Shown: positions 54,752-64,000 of the stretch, one piece after another
Numbering within the stretch: position 1 is the stretch's first letter
Layout: every line of letters begins with the position of its first letter
DNA from: Fragilaria crotonensis
Taxonomy: Eukaryota; Bacillariophyta; Fragilariophyceae; Fragilariales; Fragilariaceae
Reading direction: 5' to 3'
DNA length: 64,000 nt
Assembly: GCA_022925895.1 (NCBI GenBank)
Contig: JAKSYS010000134.1
Span: forward strand, 1 to 64,000
Notes under the pieces: model-generated
Told to the model about the DNA's origin: nothing
Seen by the model: the letters and a program-made list of their open reading frames with translations, nothing else
Databases searched by the model: none
Position numbers and translations under genes: made by a program

Positions 54752-55297
54752 TCATCATGTCGACAGAGATGGATTTTTATGGTCGCAGGAGACAGCTGCT
54801 ACTAAAACTTGATAAAGGATATGGAAATAATATGCGTGCATGGTACGAATTGTACACAACCTACGTTCGGACGCTTCAACGAAAAACCAGCTGTACATAC
54901 TGTTCTCGGAGTTCTGTGCTCCACACTCCACAGTGATTGTGCGTAGTGTACAGTCCGTCGTACCTGGGACAAGGTACCGTACTGTGAATACACACAGTAC
55001 ACACAGTCCCGTGTCCCGAGAGGCAGGAAAAGATAAGTCTTCGAGGCGAGAGGACAGATCCGATAAAAGCCGTGGAGTTTCACATTTCGGGACCTCCGAC
55101 CTCCGAGCGGCACATTTTGAAATTTGAGACTACTACGTCGTACGCGATTTGTCTGGGGAGCAACACGGCTTTTGGTGTGTGTACTCAATTTCTAAAGATT
55201 GGGATGTACGGGACTCTGCTGCATTGCTGCATACTGTACTCGAATCTCGAATTACTTCATTTTCTCACATCTATCATATGATCGCCCATCATTGACC
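54752..55297. other. Spacer upstream of UDP-xylose synthase
   Basis: No gene. GTAC-rich between 54900 and 55010 (GTACAGTCCG, GGTACCGTACTG, CACACAGTAC). The last 200 bases are the presumed promoter. Confidence 0.45.
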
Positions 55298-57123
55298 ATG
55301 TCTTCTCTCAGTCACCGCGCGGCGACTACTCCGTCGCTTTATCCTCCTCGTTCGTTTCAACCACGCGCTCCGTCGTCGTCATCGTCATCATCCGAGCGAC
55401 GTGGCAACGGTGGAAGCGCATCCAACAACAGTAATGCCATTAACGGAACTCGCAACGGTACCAGCAGTAACAACCAGGCATTCTTTTCGAAACAATCCTT
55501 CATCATCTTGTCCATGGGAGTCATGTTCGGTTACGTCTTGCTGCCCATGATGTTGGTCCAAAATCTTGGATTTGATCATCTGTCACTCCCAGTGCAGCAC
55601 AGCGAGCTCAAACCGTTGGAGATTCAATTGCAAGGAGTCAATGCCATTGCAGCTTTGAAGCCTGCCAATAAGGAATCCTTGTCTTCCAACCTACCTAGTA
55701 GAATTCTCTACAACGATGACGCTAAGCTTCAGAAGCAAATTGATGCCGCCCATCAAGAGGAAGAACCGGATTTAAAGGAAAGCGACACAGAACCCAATGC
55801 CGAGGAGGTGAAGGAAACGGCAGATATTTCTGAGTCATATGTAGAAAAGGCTGACGGGAAGAAAGGCATTGGTGCTATTCCTAAACAAGAAACAAAGATT
55901 TTGCGGTCGGGTCATTCTGGATTTGTCATCAAAGAGCATTTTGATGACGCCGAACAACGAATCTTGGAAGATCGACTCATTCTATCCAAGCAATCCATCC
56001 CAACTGCCACGTCCCCTAACATTATGCTAACCGAAACACTTCCTGATCATCAGCGCAAAAAGATTTTGGTCACTGGTGGAGCTGGATTCGTTGGATCGCA
56101 TTTGGTGGACAAATTGATGATGGAGGGACATGAAGTTATTGTTGTGGATAATTTCTTTACTGGTCAAAAGAAGAACGTGGCGCACTGGTTGCAACATCCA
56201 AATTTTAGGTATGTCTTACGCTGGCTCTGGATCTGCTCACTTGCCTGCGTGCTTGGCTGCTGGATCGTTCTAACCTATCACGATAATCGTTTCTCAGTCT
56301 GGTCGTTCACGACGTCACCGAACCTCTCCAGCTGGAAGTTGACCAAATCTACCACTTAGCATGCCCTGCCTCCCCACCCCACTACCAGTACAACCCCGTC
56401 AAGACCATCAAAACCAGCACCATGGGCACCCTCAACATGCTGGGTCTTGCCAAACGTGTCCGAGCCCGCATGCTGCTGACATCGACATCTGAAATTTACG
56501 GCGACCCCCAAGTCCATCCTCAACATGAATCGTATTGGGGCAACGTCAACACGATCGGCCCTCGCTCCTGCTACGATGAAGGCAAACGCGTGGCAGAAAC
56601 CATGATGTACTCGTATCGCAATCAGAACCAAGTCGAAGTCCGCGTGGCGCGCATCTTTAATACGTTTGGGCCTCGTATGCACCCCAACGATGGCCGAGTG
56701 GTGAGCAATTTTATCATCCAGGCGTTGCAAAACAAGAATATGACAATTTATGGTGAGGGAGATCAGACCAGATCCTTTCAGTACGTATCGGATTTGGTCG
56801 AAGGCCTTTATGCGCTCATGAATGGAGATTACGATTTGCCAGTCAATTTGGGCAATCCTGATGAATACACCGTCAAGTCATTTGCGGAATACATTAAGCA
56901 AATGACTACCAGCAAGAGCGAAATCATGTTTTTGCCAAAGAATCAAGATGACCCCTCCCAACGCCGACCGAATATTACGACAGCCAAGGAGCATTTGAAT
57001 TGGGAACCCAAGGTCACGGTCGAAGAGGGATTGCGAAGCACCATTGCCTACTTTTCGCGTTTGTTGCAAGAGGCTGGCGAAATTATCCCCACAGGACCAG
57101 GGGCGGCCAAACCTGAAGCGTAA
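55298..57123 (+). CDS. UXS: UDP-glucuronic acid decarboxylase (UDP-xylose synthase)
   Basis: Exons 55298-56208 and 56298-57123 around an 89-nt intron (GTATGT...TTTCTCAG); 578 residues. A Ser/Asn-rich cytosolic tail precedes one membrane segment ([20 protein letters not shown], about 69-88), giving a type II anchor, then a luminal stem of about 160 residues. The catalytic SDR domain starts with the NAD site [30 protein letters not shown] gives the catalytic Thr/Ser, and [11 protein letters not shown] the Tyr-x3-Lys pair. [12 protein letters not shown] and [16 protein letters not shown] are typical of UXS. It converts UDP-glucuronate to UDP-xylose in the Golgi, feeding wall glycans. The stem is longer than in animal and plant enzymes. 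The start was chosen where the Golgi-type N-terminus begins; 33 upstream codons are open but lie in spacer-like sequence. Confidence 0.95.
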
Positions 57124-57535
57124 GGGAGGACGATACCGAAGAGAATTATTAGACGCTGATAGACGTGGCGCTGGGTCATTCCTGTGCAAGGCAAGACGAC
57201 GAATGTATGAAAAAGATAAAGGTTAGTTTATGGCGTTGATTTTACCCTGAAGAGGAATCCTAGTTCACATTGGAATCGTGCGCTGTTTGTAGTACTCTAG
57301 AAGGCGCTCGTCCGCACAATGCAATCATAGAACTGCAGATAGTGTGCATCTTTGAGTTGTTTACGCATGTATGCATATAGAAATATCTGTCTTGAGTTGA
57401 GCAAACCCGACAACGGTAAACCTTCACACAACCTGGGAAAATGTTTTTCACACTTGATCGTCCTCGCAGGCCCCGCCTTCTGTTTGTTTAACGGATGACC
57501 AGGAATGCTGATCGATTGCGTCAACCAGAGGTTCG
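57124..57535. other. Convergent spacer
   Basis: Shared 3' flank of the UXS gene and the first MgtC-like gene; nothing recognised. Confidence 0.45.
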
Positions 57536-58129
57536 TCATCTATCCCTTTCCTGCCTTGTCGAGGAATCCACGATTTCGGGACTTCTAGCAGTGTCGTCCA
57601 CCTGTGCCGTCGCAATCCCCGGCAAGTACTCTGCTGGTCTGTGTTGTTTCTTCGAAATGTGTAGATAATTGAGCGCAATGTCACTGAGTTCAATACAAAC
57701 GGCCAGAACCACGACAAGAGTCCCTAAAATCCATCGTCCATAGGCAATGGTCGCACCCACCCCGGCCACCGTCCATAGACCAGCCGCCGACGTGAGGCCC
57801 CGAATATTGCCATTCATCTGAATGATGGCTCCTCCACCCAAAAATCCCACACCGGCCGCAATACCCGCCAGAATCCGATCTGGATTTTGGGCAATATACG
57901 TTGCATTCGTCTCTCGTGCCTTGGTATTCTGTTCCGACAGGGCCAAGACGGCCGTCACCACAAACAAACATGCGCCCGCTCCCACCATCATGTGTGTCCG
58001 AATCCCAGCCGACGAACGGTGACGTGATTCTCGATCCCAACCCACAATCCCACCCAAGGCGGCGGAACCCAATACTCGTGCCAGTGCCGTCCATTCGGTG
58101 ACATTGGTATTCTTGTCAATGTTTGACAT
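57536..58129 (-). CDS. MgtC/SapB-family membrane protein 1
   Basis: 197 residues from the ATG at 58129 (MSNIDKNTNVTEW). It matches the bacterial MgtC/SapB N-terminal membrane domain: LARVLGSAALGGIVGWDRES, RSSAGIRTHMMVGAGACLFV, PDRILAGIAAGVGFLGGGAII, IRGLTSAAGLWTVAGVGATIAYG and a last helix ending in CIELSDIALNYL. The conserved acidic residue in the GWDRE loop and the GIRTH motif are present. In bacteria such proteins help survival at low magnesium or modulate membrane potential and ATP synthase; the eukaryotic role is unknown. There is no clear plastid or mitochondrial leader, and the gene has no intron. It forms a tandem pair with the gene at 59041. Confidence 0.9.
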   Translation of the reverse strand: MSNIDKNTNVTEWTALARVLGSAALGGIVGWDRESRHRSSAGIRTHMMVGAGACLFVVTAVLALSEQNTKARETNATYIAQNPDRILAGIAAGVGFLGGGAIIQMNGNIRGLTSAAGLWTVAGVGATIAYGRWILGTLVVVLAVCIELSDIALNYLHISKKQHRPAEYLPGIATAQVDDTARSPEIVDSSTRQERDR

Positions 58130-59040
58130 GTTTTGCGTGAATGGATGTGAGTGAGTGGAAGATCTTGTTCCACACAAAGAGTTTGGAGTGGCGGTGATAT
58201 GATTTACACACCTACCCTAGGAACTACTGCCTAATATAGGCAAGGAGTGTAGAGTGAACAAGATGCGCAATTGCTATTCAATGGCACACATACACGAATT
58301 GACATCACTCTGAATTGCACCCTTCTCACATTCCTTTGTGCTTGATGTTCTGCAGGAATCCAAAAACGTTGTCAGAATCGGACCGTCAATCATTCGAAGG
58401 TCCAGTATCGTCGAATATGTCATACTAAAGTTCCATACTGTAATTCTTCATACATTGACGATTTTAAACAGAGGGAAGTCATCAGCGATCAACCATCGTA
58501 TAGTCTTGTACGAGCTACGGTAGTACTGTACCACATTTGGTCAAATAACTACGCATACGAAGCGGTGCGCCCGTAATTATAACATTACAATGCTATTCTC
58601 AAGATGAGAGCATAAGAGGTACATGTATGGACCGATACTCTTGACAGAATGGCGTGGGAGGTAAAGGAACTTGTCATCTCTCTTTTCTTTCCAAACGACG
58701 ATAAAATAGTCGAAATAAGAAGATCACATTATGAAGGCTCAGTTAATTCATGCAAACTACTTTTAGTTGTTTGTAAAATGATTGTACCTCTACTAGTACT
58801 CCGTGTACTAAGTTACTCAAGCGACGAATCCCAGTCCAAATGGGAATGCGTCGCAGAGGTTACGTCTTGAAAAGGACCACATACCACTGATGTAACTGCG
58901 AGTACACTTTCGTTGAATGGAATAGATCTGACAACTGCAACCAGCGCACCTGGTTCATGTCCATGGCAACTCAATAACGTGGCGCTCCTCGTGTGGTTAC
59001 TGGTCAACAGAAATGTCGAGCTGTTACTCGAAATAATGAT
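58130..59040. other. Spacer between the two MgtC-like genes
   Basis: No third gene. It presumably contains the promoter of the downstream (minus-strand) gene at 57536 and the 3' end of the one at 59041. GTACTG/CTAGTAC words occur at 58500-58540 and 58780-58810. Confidence 0.45.
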
Positions 59041-59634
59041 TCATACTTTGTCCCTGTCACTCTTTATTGAGGAATCCAGAATTTCGGGGCTTCTGACAGT
59101 ACTTTCCACACCTACCGGCTCAGCACCAGGCGAAGTCTCGGTTGGTCGAAATGGTGCCTTCGATATCTTGAGGTAATTGAGCACAATATCACTGAGTTCA
59201 ATACAAACCGTCAGAATCACGGCAAGAGACCCCAAAATCCATCTTCCATAGGCTATTGTCGCACCGATGCCCGCCACAGTCCAAAGACCAGCAGCTGTGG
59301 TGAGGCCCCGAATGGTGCCGTTCGTCTTGATAATGACACCTCCACCCAGAAATCCCACACCTGTCGCAATGCCTGCCAAAATACGATCTGGATTTGCCGC
59401 AAGATACGGTAGATTCGCCTCTTTTGCCTTGGCATTCTGTTCCGCAAAGGCCAAGACGGCCGTCACCACAAACAGACATGCGCCCGCTCCGACCATCATG
59501 TGTGTCCGAATCCCTGCGGACGAACGGTGACGCGACTCCCGATCCCATCCCACAATCCCACCCAACACGGCCGAACCCAACACTCGCAATATCGCCGTCC
59601 ATTCCGTCACATCGGCGTTACTGCTGCTGGACAT
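59041..59634 (-). CDS. MgtC/SapB-family membrane protein 2
   Basis: 197 residues from the ATG at 59634 (MSSSSNADVTEW); a longer open frame to 59910 adds spacer-like codons. Same length and motif series as its neighbour (LRVLGSAVLGGIVGWDRES, GIRTHMMVGAGACLFV, GVGFLGGGVIIKTNG, LWTVAGIGATIAYGRW), with the N- and C-termini diverged (APFRPTETSPGAE versus KQHRPAEYLPGIA). Constrained cores with diverged tails suggest a tandem duplication that has been kept under selection. Likely a five-helix membrane protein; function unknown. Confidence 0.9.
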   Translation of the reverse strand: MSSSSNADVTEWTAILRVLGSAVLGGIVGWDRESRHRSSAGIRTHMMVGAGACLFVVTAVLAFAEQNAKAKEANLPYLAANPDRILAGIATGVGFLGGGVIIKTNGTIRGLTTAAGLWTVAGIGATIAYGRWILGSLAVILTVCIELSDIVLNYLKISKAPFRPTETSPGAEPVGVESTVRSPEILDSSIKSDRDKV

Positions 59635-60371
59635 GATGTGTGGTTGTGTGGACTTGTTCGACAAAGTGTCTGTGTTGTATTGATTTATACGGTATGTGCA
59701 GTTCGGTCGTTGGTGCTTTCTGACATGCTGAGAGTATTTCAGGGAGACTTTTACAGCGTGTTTTCGGAGTGTATCATACTTGTCCGAATTGATGTTACTT
59801 AATGAGCATCTGACTTGATTCTTGATTCTACGCTTCTCGTTTCTCATAGAGCCCTGGTAGTAGTACTGGAGTACATGGATGTCGTGTACTGATACATATA
59901 GAGGTGCCAAGAGTTACGAGTTACGAAGCGCCCTTTCCCTGCCACTTGGCACGTACCCAGTAGAGCTATACCAGTACTCCGTACTCCAGTAGATTACGAT
60001 GTGCTGTGCGCGCGTACCTGCATTGGTCCTATGAAAACAGTTAAGTATATATATCACGTGAAAACGGAGTAAGAAATCTCCAGATTTCGGTGAACATATT
60101 CCGGGTAAGGCAGACAGTACAAAATGTACGTTGCACCGCCTTCGAATTTTCTCGACATGATTTTTGAGACGACGTCTACTGTAATCACGCATACAGAAGT
60201 TCGAGCACAAAATAACGTCTTTGTTGACCCAAGGGAACCTGTTAGAATCTGGAGAGGGTTGTTACTGACGACTGTCAACTGTCGTCCTGTTAATCCATCG
60301 CACACCCACAGCACAACCGAGCTGAGCAGGTCATTTGAAGGTGTGGTAAGCGTTGACAGACTGCAGCAAGA
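59635..60371. promoter_or_regulatory. Divergent upstream region of MgtC-like 2 and the DUF6824 gene
   Basis: No coding sequence on either strand that I trust. A G-box type CACGTG lies at 60056-60061 (TATATCACGTGAAAAC), a bZIP/bHLH core, about 310 bases before the DUF6824 gene. Confidence 0.35.
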
Positions 60372-61739
60372 ATGTCTAGCGAAATCCCAACAACAGATGA
60401 AAACGGCCAGGAAGTGGTCGACATTCACGACCCGAGGGATGCTGATGTACTTTGCGGAAGAGGTGGTGCTGCCCTTAGACATCCTGGCAACCAGACTTAT
60501 CGCCGATTGGTGCACTTGAATAAGGGTTTGTACATTACCTGTCTTAAAGCTGAAAAATTGAAGATTTCGCGCAGTATTGTTACTGCAATTCGAGAACAAG
60601 ATGGAAGATTTTTGGAGCGAAACACGAAGAAGGGCACGTGGTACGATATAGGCGACAAGAAAGCCATTGAAAAGACGTCCCAGGCCTTGAGAGAAGGACA
60701 GCCAAAGTTGCGGCAAAAAATTGTAGAACTTGGCGGTGGAGCCGCTGGCGCAGCAGCCCTGCTTGAAAACCAGTTTCCCGATGCCTCCTCCATGTACCAA
60801 ATCTCGACTAATACGAACTCGCCACACCAGCAAACCTTGACCCAAGAGCAGCAGCAACAGCTGATAAATGAGCAGACCATATCCAACATGCAGCAGAGGA
60901 TGATGGGTTCCATGCCTGACACGACGCCACAACAATTGAACCAAACCCGGAACGAGAACCAAAATTTCATGCACCAAGGCTTTCACCCTCAAATGTCGGA
61001 TACGGAAACGGCAATTTCCACGATTCTCGAAGAGTCGGCTAACTTTCACGAATCGATCTCACAAATCAATGTAGAATTGCCGCAATCTGGAGATGCTGAG
61101 GCCGGACTCCACCAGAACTTATCCACATTCAGCCTCATGTCGGACTTTTCGAATTTCCGTGCGGCTGATTCAACAAGCCCCACGGATATCCCCCCTCCAC
61201 CAAATTACCTATATTCGCCCAATAGTCTCATGTCTCCGGCAAGCTTTTCCTCTGGCATGTCTGCCGGAGTGCCACCCGGGGACCGTCGCAAGCATTTTGC
61301 TCGCATGAAGTATTCACGCCCTCCGAGCGGTCGATCCAACCCTACTGGAGCCCCTGGTGGAAACAATAATGGAAGCCATCGACAAATGTACTCGAGCAAC
61401 AAACAGCTGTACGCATCCAATAAATCCCTTGATGGCATGCCGGACTTTTATCCCGTGGAATCAAATCAATCGCTCTATTCCACTGTATCGGCTATCGAGA
61501 ATACTACCATGAATGGAACCGGCCCCGACGCTGTGGCCAGTGTCTTTGAATCTCGTCGATCCATCATGTCGGGAATGAGTAAGATTTCGGATCACAGTGA
61601 TATGAACTCCATCTTTTCGGATTTATCGAAAAAGATTGGGAACGTTTCGACTCGATCCATCGCCATGTCGGAACTTTCGAACATGGACGATCGTATGGAG
61701 GATGTGGATCCAGAATGCATTCCAAGTTATTACTTTTGA
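60372..61739 (+). CDS. DUF6824-domain protein
   Basis: Single exon, 455 residues. Residues about 20-110 are the DUF6824 domain: DVLCGRGGAALRHPGNQTYR, LVHLNKGLYITCLKAEKLKI, IVTAIREQDGRFLER, TWYDIGDKKAIEKTSQALRE. The first part (DVLCGRGG...HPGN) is the diagnostic signature of this domain, abundant in diatoms and sometimes proposed to bind nucleic acid, without experimental proof known to me. The rest is Gln/Asn/Ser-rich with short helices (TLTQEQQQQLINEQ; TAISTILEESANFHESI; MSDFSNF), reminiscent of activation regions. A nuclear regulator is a reasonable guess, not shown. Confidence 0.85.
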   Translation: MSSEIPTTDENGQEVVDIHDPRDADVLCGRGGAALRHPGNQTYRRLVHLNKGLYITCLKAEKLKISRSIVTAIREQDGRFLERNTKKGTWYDIGDKKAIEKTSQALREGQPKLRQKIVELGGGAAGAAALLENQFPDASSMYQISTNTNSPHQQTLTQEQQQQLINEQTISNMQQRMMGSMPDTTPQQLNQTRNENQNFMHQGFHPQMSDTETAISTILEESANFHESISQINVELPQSGDAEAGLHQNLSTFSLMSDFSNFRAADSTSPTDIPPPPNYLYSPNSLMSPASFSSGMSAGVPPGDRRKHFARMKYSRPPSGRSNPTGAPGGNNNGSHRQMYSSNKQLYASNKSLDGMPDFYPVESNQSLYSTVSAIENTTMNGTGPDAVASVFESRRSIMSGMSKISDHSDMNSIFSDLSKKIGNVSTRSIAMSELSNMDDRMEDVDPECIPSYYF

Positions 61740-63424
61740 AGCCTATCCATTCCATGTTCCGAATTGCGTCTTTAATTGTTTGAAACAAACCAGACTGCTG
61801 TCATATTAACTAGGAACGATGGAAGGGCGGGCAAGGAAAACATTGACGAGAAGAAGAAAAAACTCATCGTATAAATGTAACTTGTATCATGTGCAATTAG
61901 TAAGCTGCGCCGGTGATTAGATGGAGTTGCAAGATCTGAATGCGCCTCTTGTTATGTGACGATGTGAAGAATGCTAGTTTCTAGGTAGCCGTTCAGTATC
62001 AGACAACAACCCTACGATTACTATCAGCAACCTCGTAGTAATTGCAAAATTGTGCCACCCTTCCAGTATCAAACGATGTTCCGATTTCGCCCTTTTTCAC
62101 CAGCCGCAGAAACAGGTTTCGTGAGAATCCGTCAACGAACAAGAGAACACCCGCCGCTGTATAGGCACGCAATTCATGGGCGAGAATGAAACAAAGAACC
62201 GTCAATATCTTGGCTATAATCTATAGAATGTATTGTGGGCCTACATGCCCGTCAGGCGGACTAACATTTATAATGCTTTCATAGATCATTGGTGGCATCA
62301 CCAGCAACATTAGCTTATAGTCGGCCTATCCACTCATTTCCGTTTGCGACGCGACCTACCTCAATCAGAGACGGGATTCGTTCCATTGTTAGTTACCAAA
62401 TGGCACTGATCAACTAATCTTTTTCAACGCAATGGCGTAATTGTGGAGCGATTGCTAAATACTTCCTGGTAAGTCGTACTGGCTTTGATCCTGCATCGCA
62501 GTGCGGAGCGGCATTGCGCTTGCGCTCCTATCGTACGGCCAACACGCCAACACCCAAAAATACTGTATAAACTTTTACTACTACGACCTGGTACCGTTAT
62601 ATCCCAGCATACGCTCGAGGACTGACCGTTCCTGTACATGGACTGGTACCATGTACTGGTACTGGTGTTCAGTTTTGCTTCCTGTAAAAGCACATGGTCA
62701 TACAGCATACAGTACCTGGTACCAGTAGTGCCAGAAGAAAAACGTTCGATGCTCGGAGTCGAAGTGTGTCTTGTCACAAAAACCATGTGGTATGGGACTT
62801 AAGAATATGTGTCTTGGAACGGAGCTGCAAACACGAACTGTCCGTTCCTTCAACGGAATCCGAACTTCATATAGTCGAATTGTATATTCCCTAAATGGTT
62901 TATGTATCACTTCTTTTCGGCTAATTTTATGTGTGGATATTGGACATCGATCATAACCATGTGTTAAAAGGCGTATAGGATGTTTTCATCGAGCATGAGC
63001 ACACATTTAAATGTAACGGTTTTCGGCGTGCTGTCGCCGCTTGCAAGACTTGATACATACGATATTCGCCATGACTTTGCAGTACTATCGCAGTTTTAAG
63101 ACCGCACAGTAGTGATATCATCCTTCCAAAAAGAATGCAGCGATGACCCAATTACATGACATCTTGAAGCTGAGTAATATGGTGACAGTGCACCTGAAAG
63201 GCATCTGTTCATCTTCACAACGACTGCCAATGGCCGACTAAATTACTTGCACGCCAGTGAATTGGAAAATCTATGGTCTATATGGATCTATTTAAAAGGA
63301 TGAGTTGAGTTGGTGATCATTGGGAGGAGTCGTCGTTGTTCGGTGTATTGTACCATGTACCAGGAAGTAGTATACAGATGGACTCGTTACAGACAAAAAT
63401 GAGAAAGCGTAGCACCTGTCGTTC
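61740..63424. other. Intergenic stretch, no gene recognised
   Basis: All open frames here are short and of spacer-like composition. GGTACC/GTACTGGTACTGG-type words cluster between 62580 and 62740. The minus-strand part close to 63424 would be the 3' flank of the last gene. Confidence 0.5.
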
Positions 63425-63760
63425 TCAGATGAGTCTTGCCTTCTTCACTGGCAAAGCCGCAACTCCTTCGTAGTGCAAGGTTCGCTTGTCACCGCATGAG
63501 TGTCGTTGCAAGCACTCTTGGAAGCATGGACTTGCTCGAAGTTCCTGTTCCATCTTCTCCATAAGCAATTGCTTCCTGTGCATGGCGATAGCATGTCGAA
63601 GTTGATTCTGAATGTCGTTAATTTCATCTCGAGAGTAATAAAGGGTGCTCTTGAGTCCAGAATCAAGTGGTTGGAATTCGTTGATTTCGACGTAAGGAGT
63701 GAAGCTTACTCGCTTTCGGTGGCGACCAGAGTCGATGCTTCGGCACAGTGAGAGACTCAT
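63425..63760 (-). CDS. Small conserved-looking protein, unknown
   Basis: 111 residues, ATG at 63760. It starts basic (RKRVSFTPYVEINEFQ), then a Leu/Tyr-Tyr-Ser element (STLYYSRDEINDIQNQLRHA) and a helical segment with several Cys and His (SPCFQECLQRHSCGDKRTLH), ending basic. The order KRVSF...V...(L/W)YYS..E... recurs, from memory, in many diatom hypothetical proteins, which is the main reason to call it real. No function is known. It could also be the end of a longer gene with an upstream exon beyond 63760. Confidence 0.55.
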   Translation of the reverse strand: MSLSLCRSIDSGRHRKRVSFTPYVEINEFQPLDSGLKSTLYYSRDEINDIQNQLRHAIAMHRKQLLMEKMEQELRASPCFQECLQRHSCGDKRTLHYEGVAALPVKKARLI

Positions 63761-64000
63761 TATTATTAGTGAGGATGGCAGATTTTATGTGATGTTTTTG
63801 TGCGGCAGGATTTGGGTAAATCTCCGAGTAGCCTCAAGTAGTTGTGAATCTTGTTGGTGGTTGCGAGCCAGCGCAAAAGTACCCCAACGGTGCCAATCGT
63901 GAAAGACGATGTCTCATGTGTCGGAGTCAAACAGGCCCTTTGTAGTTGCATGTCTGACGCTGGTGCTCGCTAGCTGAGTACTATCATTCCACGTGAGTTC

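Noticed and set aside
1-64000. tRNA, rRNA, CRISPR or bacterial operon features
   Set aside because: No cloverleaf-type TTCGA loop in context, no rRNA signature and no regularly spaced repeats were seen by eye; a tRNA scan would be decisive.

Overview
This window is nuclear DNA of a eukaryotic microalga, most probably a diatom. The genes have no or few short GT-AG introns (about 70-104 nt), and they include a DUF6824-domain protein (a family expanded in diatoms), a diatom-type cyclin, a large single-exon myosin and two bacterial-type MgtC/SapB proteins. I infer a pennate diatom, but a species cannot be fixed from the sequence. No rRNA, tRNA or CRISPR array was recognised, and there is no prokaryotic operon structure.

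Layout. 1-1579: decayed Ty3/gypsy pol (RNase H to integrase). 3225-9384: a protein-kinase locus with a degraded 5' relic and two kinase genes in a 2.8-kb tandem duplication; the first copy has exchanged its C-terminus at the duplication junction. 10003-10461: a secreted or ER-lumen FKBP. 12487-16479: a three-exon gene joining a PWWP-like domain to a complete histone deacetylase. 16938-17405: candidate small hAT-like element. 17700-19654: RCC1/RCC2-type beta-propeller. 20737-21645: cyclin. 22047-23290: non-coding transposon with inverted termini. 25554-26450: coiled-coil protein. 26722-28713 (minus): ATAD1/Msp1-like AAA ATPase, divergent from an ankyrin-like gene at 29367-30737. 31260-32292: a DUF1749-like alpha/beta hydrolase split by one frameshift. 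32701-37305 (minus): myosin.

37989-50604 is a nested transposon. A hAT element with 8-bp target duplications (GAGCTGCG) and CAGGGATGGCA termini carries a minus-strand transposase. That gene is split by a 9.2-kb non-LTR retrotransposon (39190-48394) with its own 16-bp target duplication. The retrotransposon encodes a coiled-coil ORF1, then, through a TAATG stop/start overlap, an endonuclease-RT-RNase H-zinc-finger ORF2. Next come a second, unrelated decayed transposase (51565-54751), UDP-xylose synthase (55298-57123), two tandem MgtC paralogues (57536-59634, minus), a DUF6824 gene (60372-61739) and a small conserved-looking ORF (63425-63760, minus).

The single-copy genes are housekeeping or regulatory (chromatin, cell cycle, cytoskeleton, membrane-protein quality control, cell-wall sugar supply) and do not form one pathway. 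The most unusual content is the nested transposon with base-exact boundaries, the mosaic kinase duplication, the PWWP-HDAC fusion and the bacterial-type gene pair. No defence or biosynthetic system was seen.
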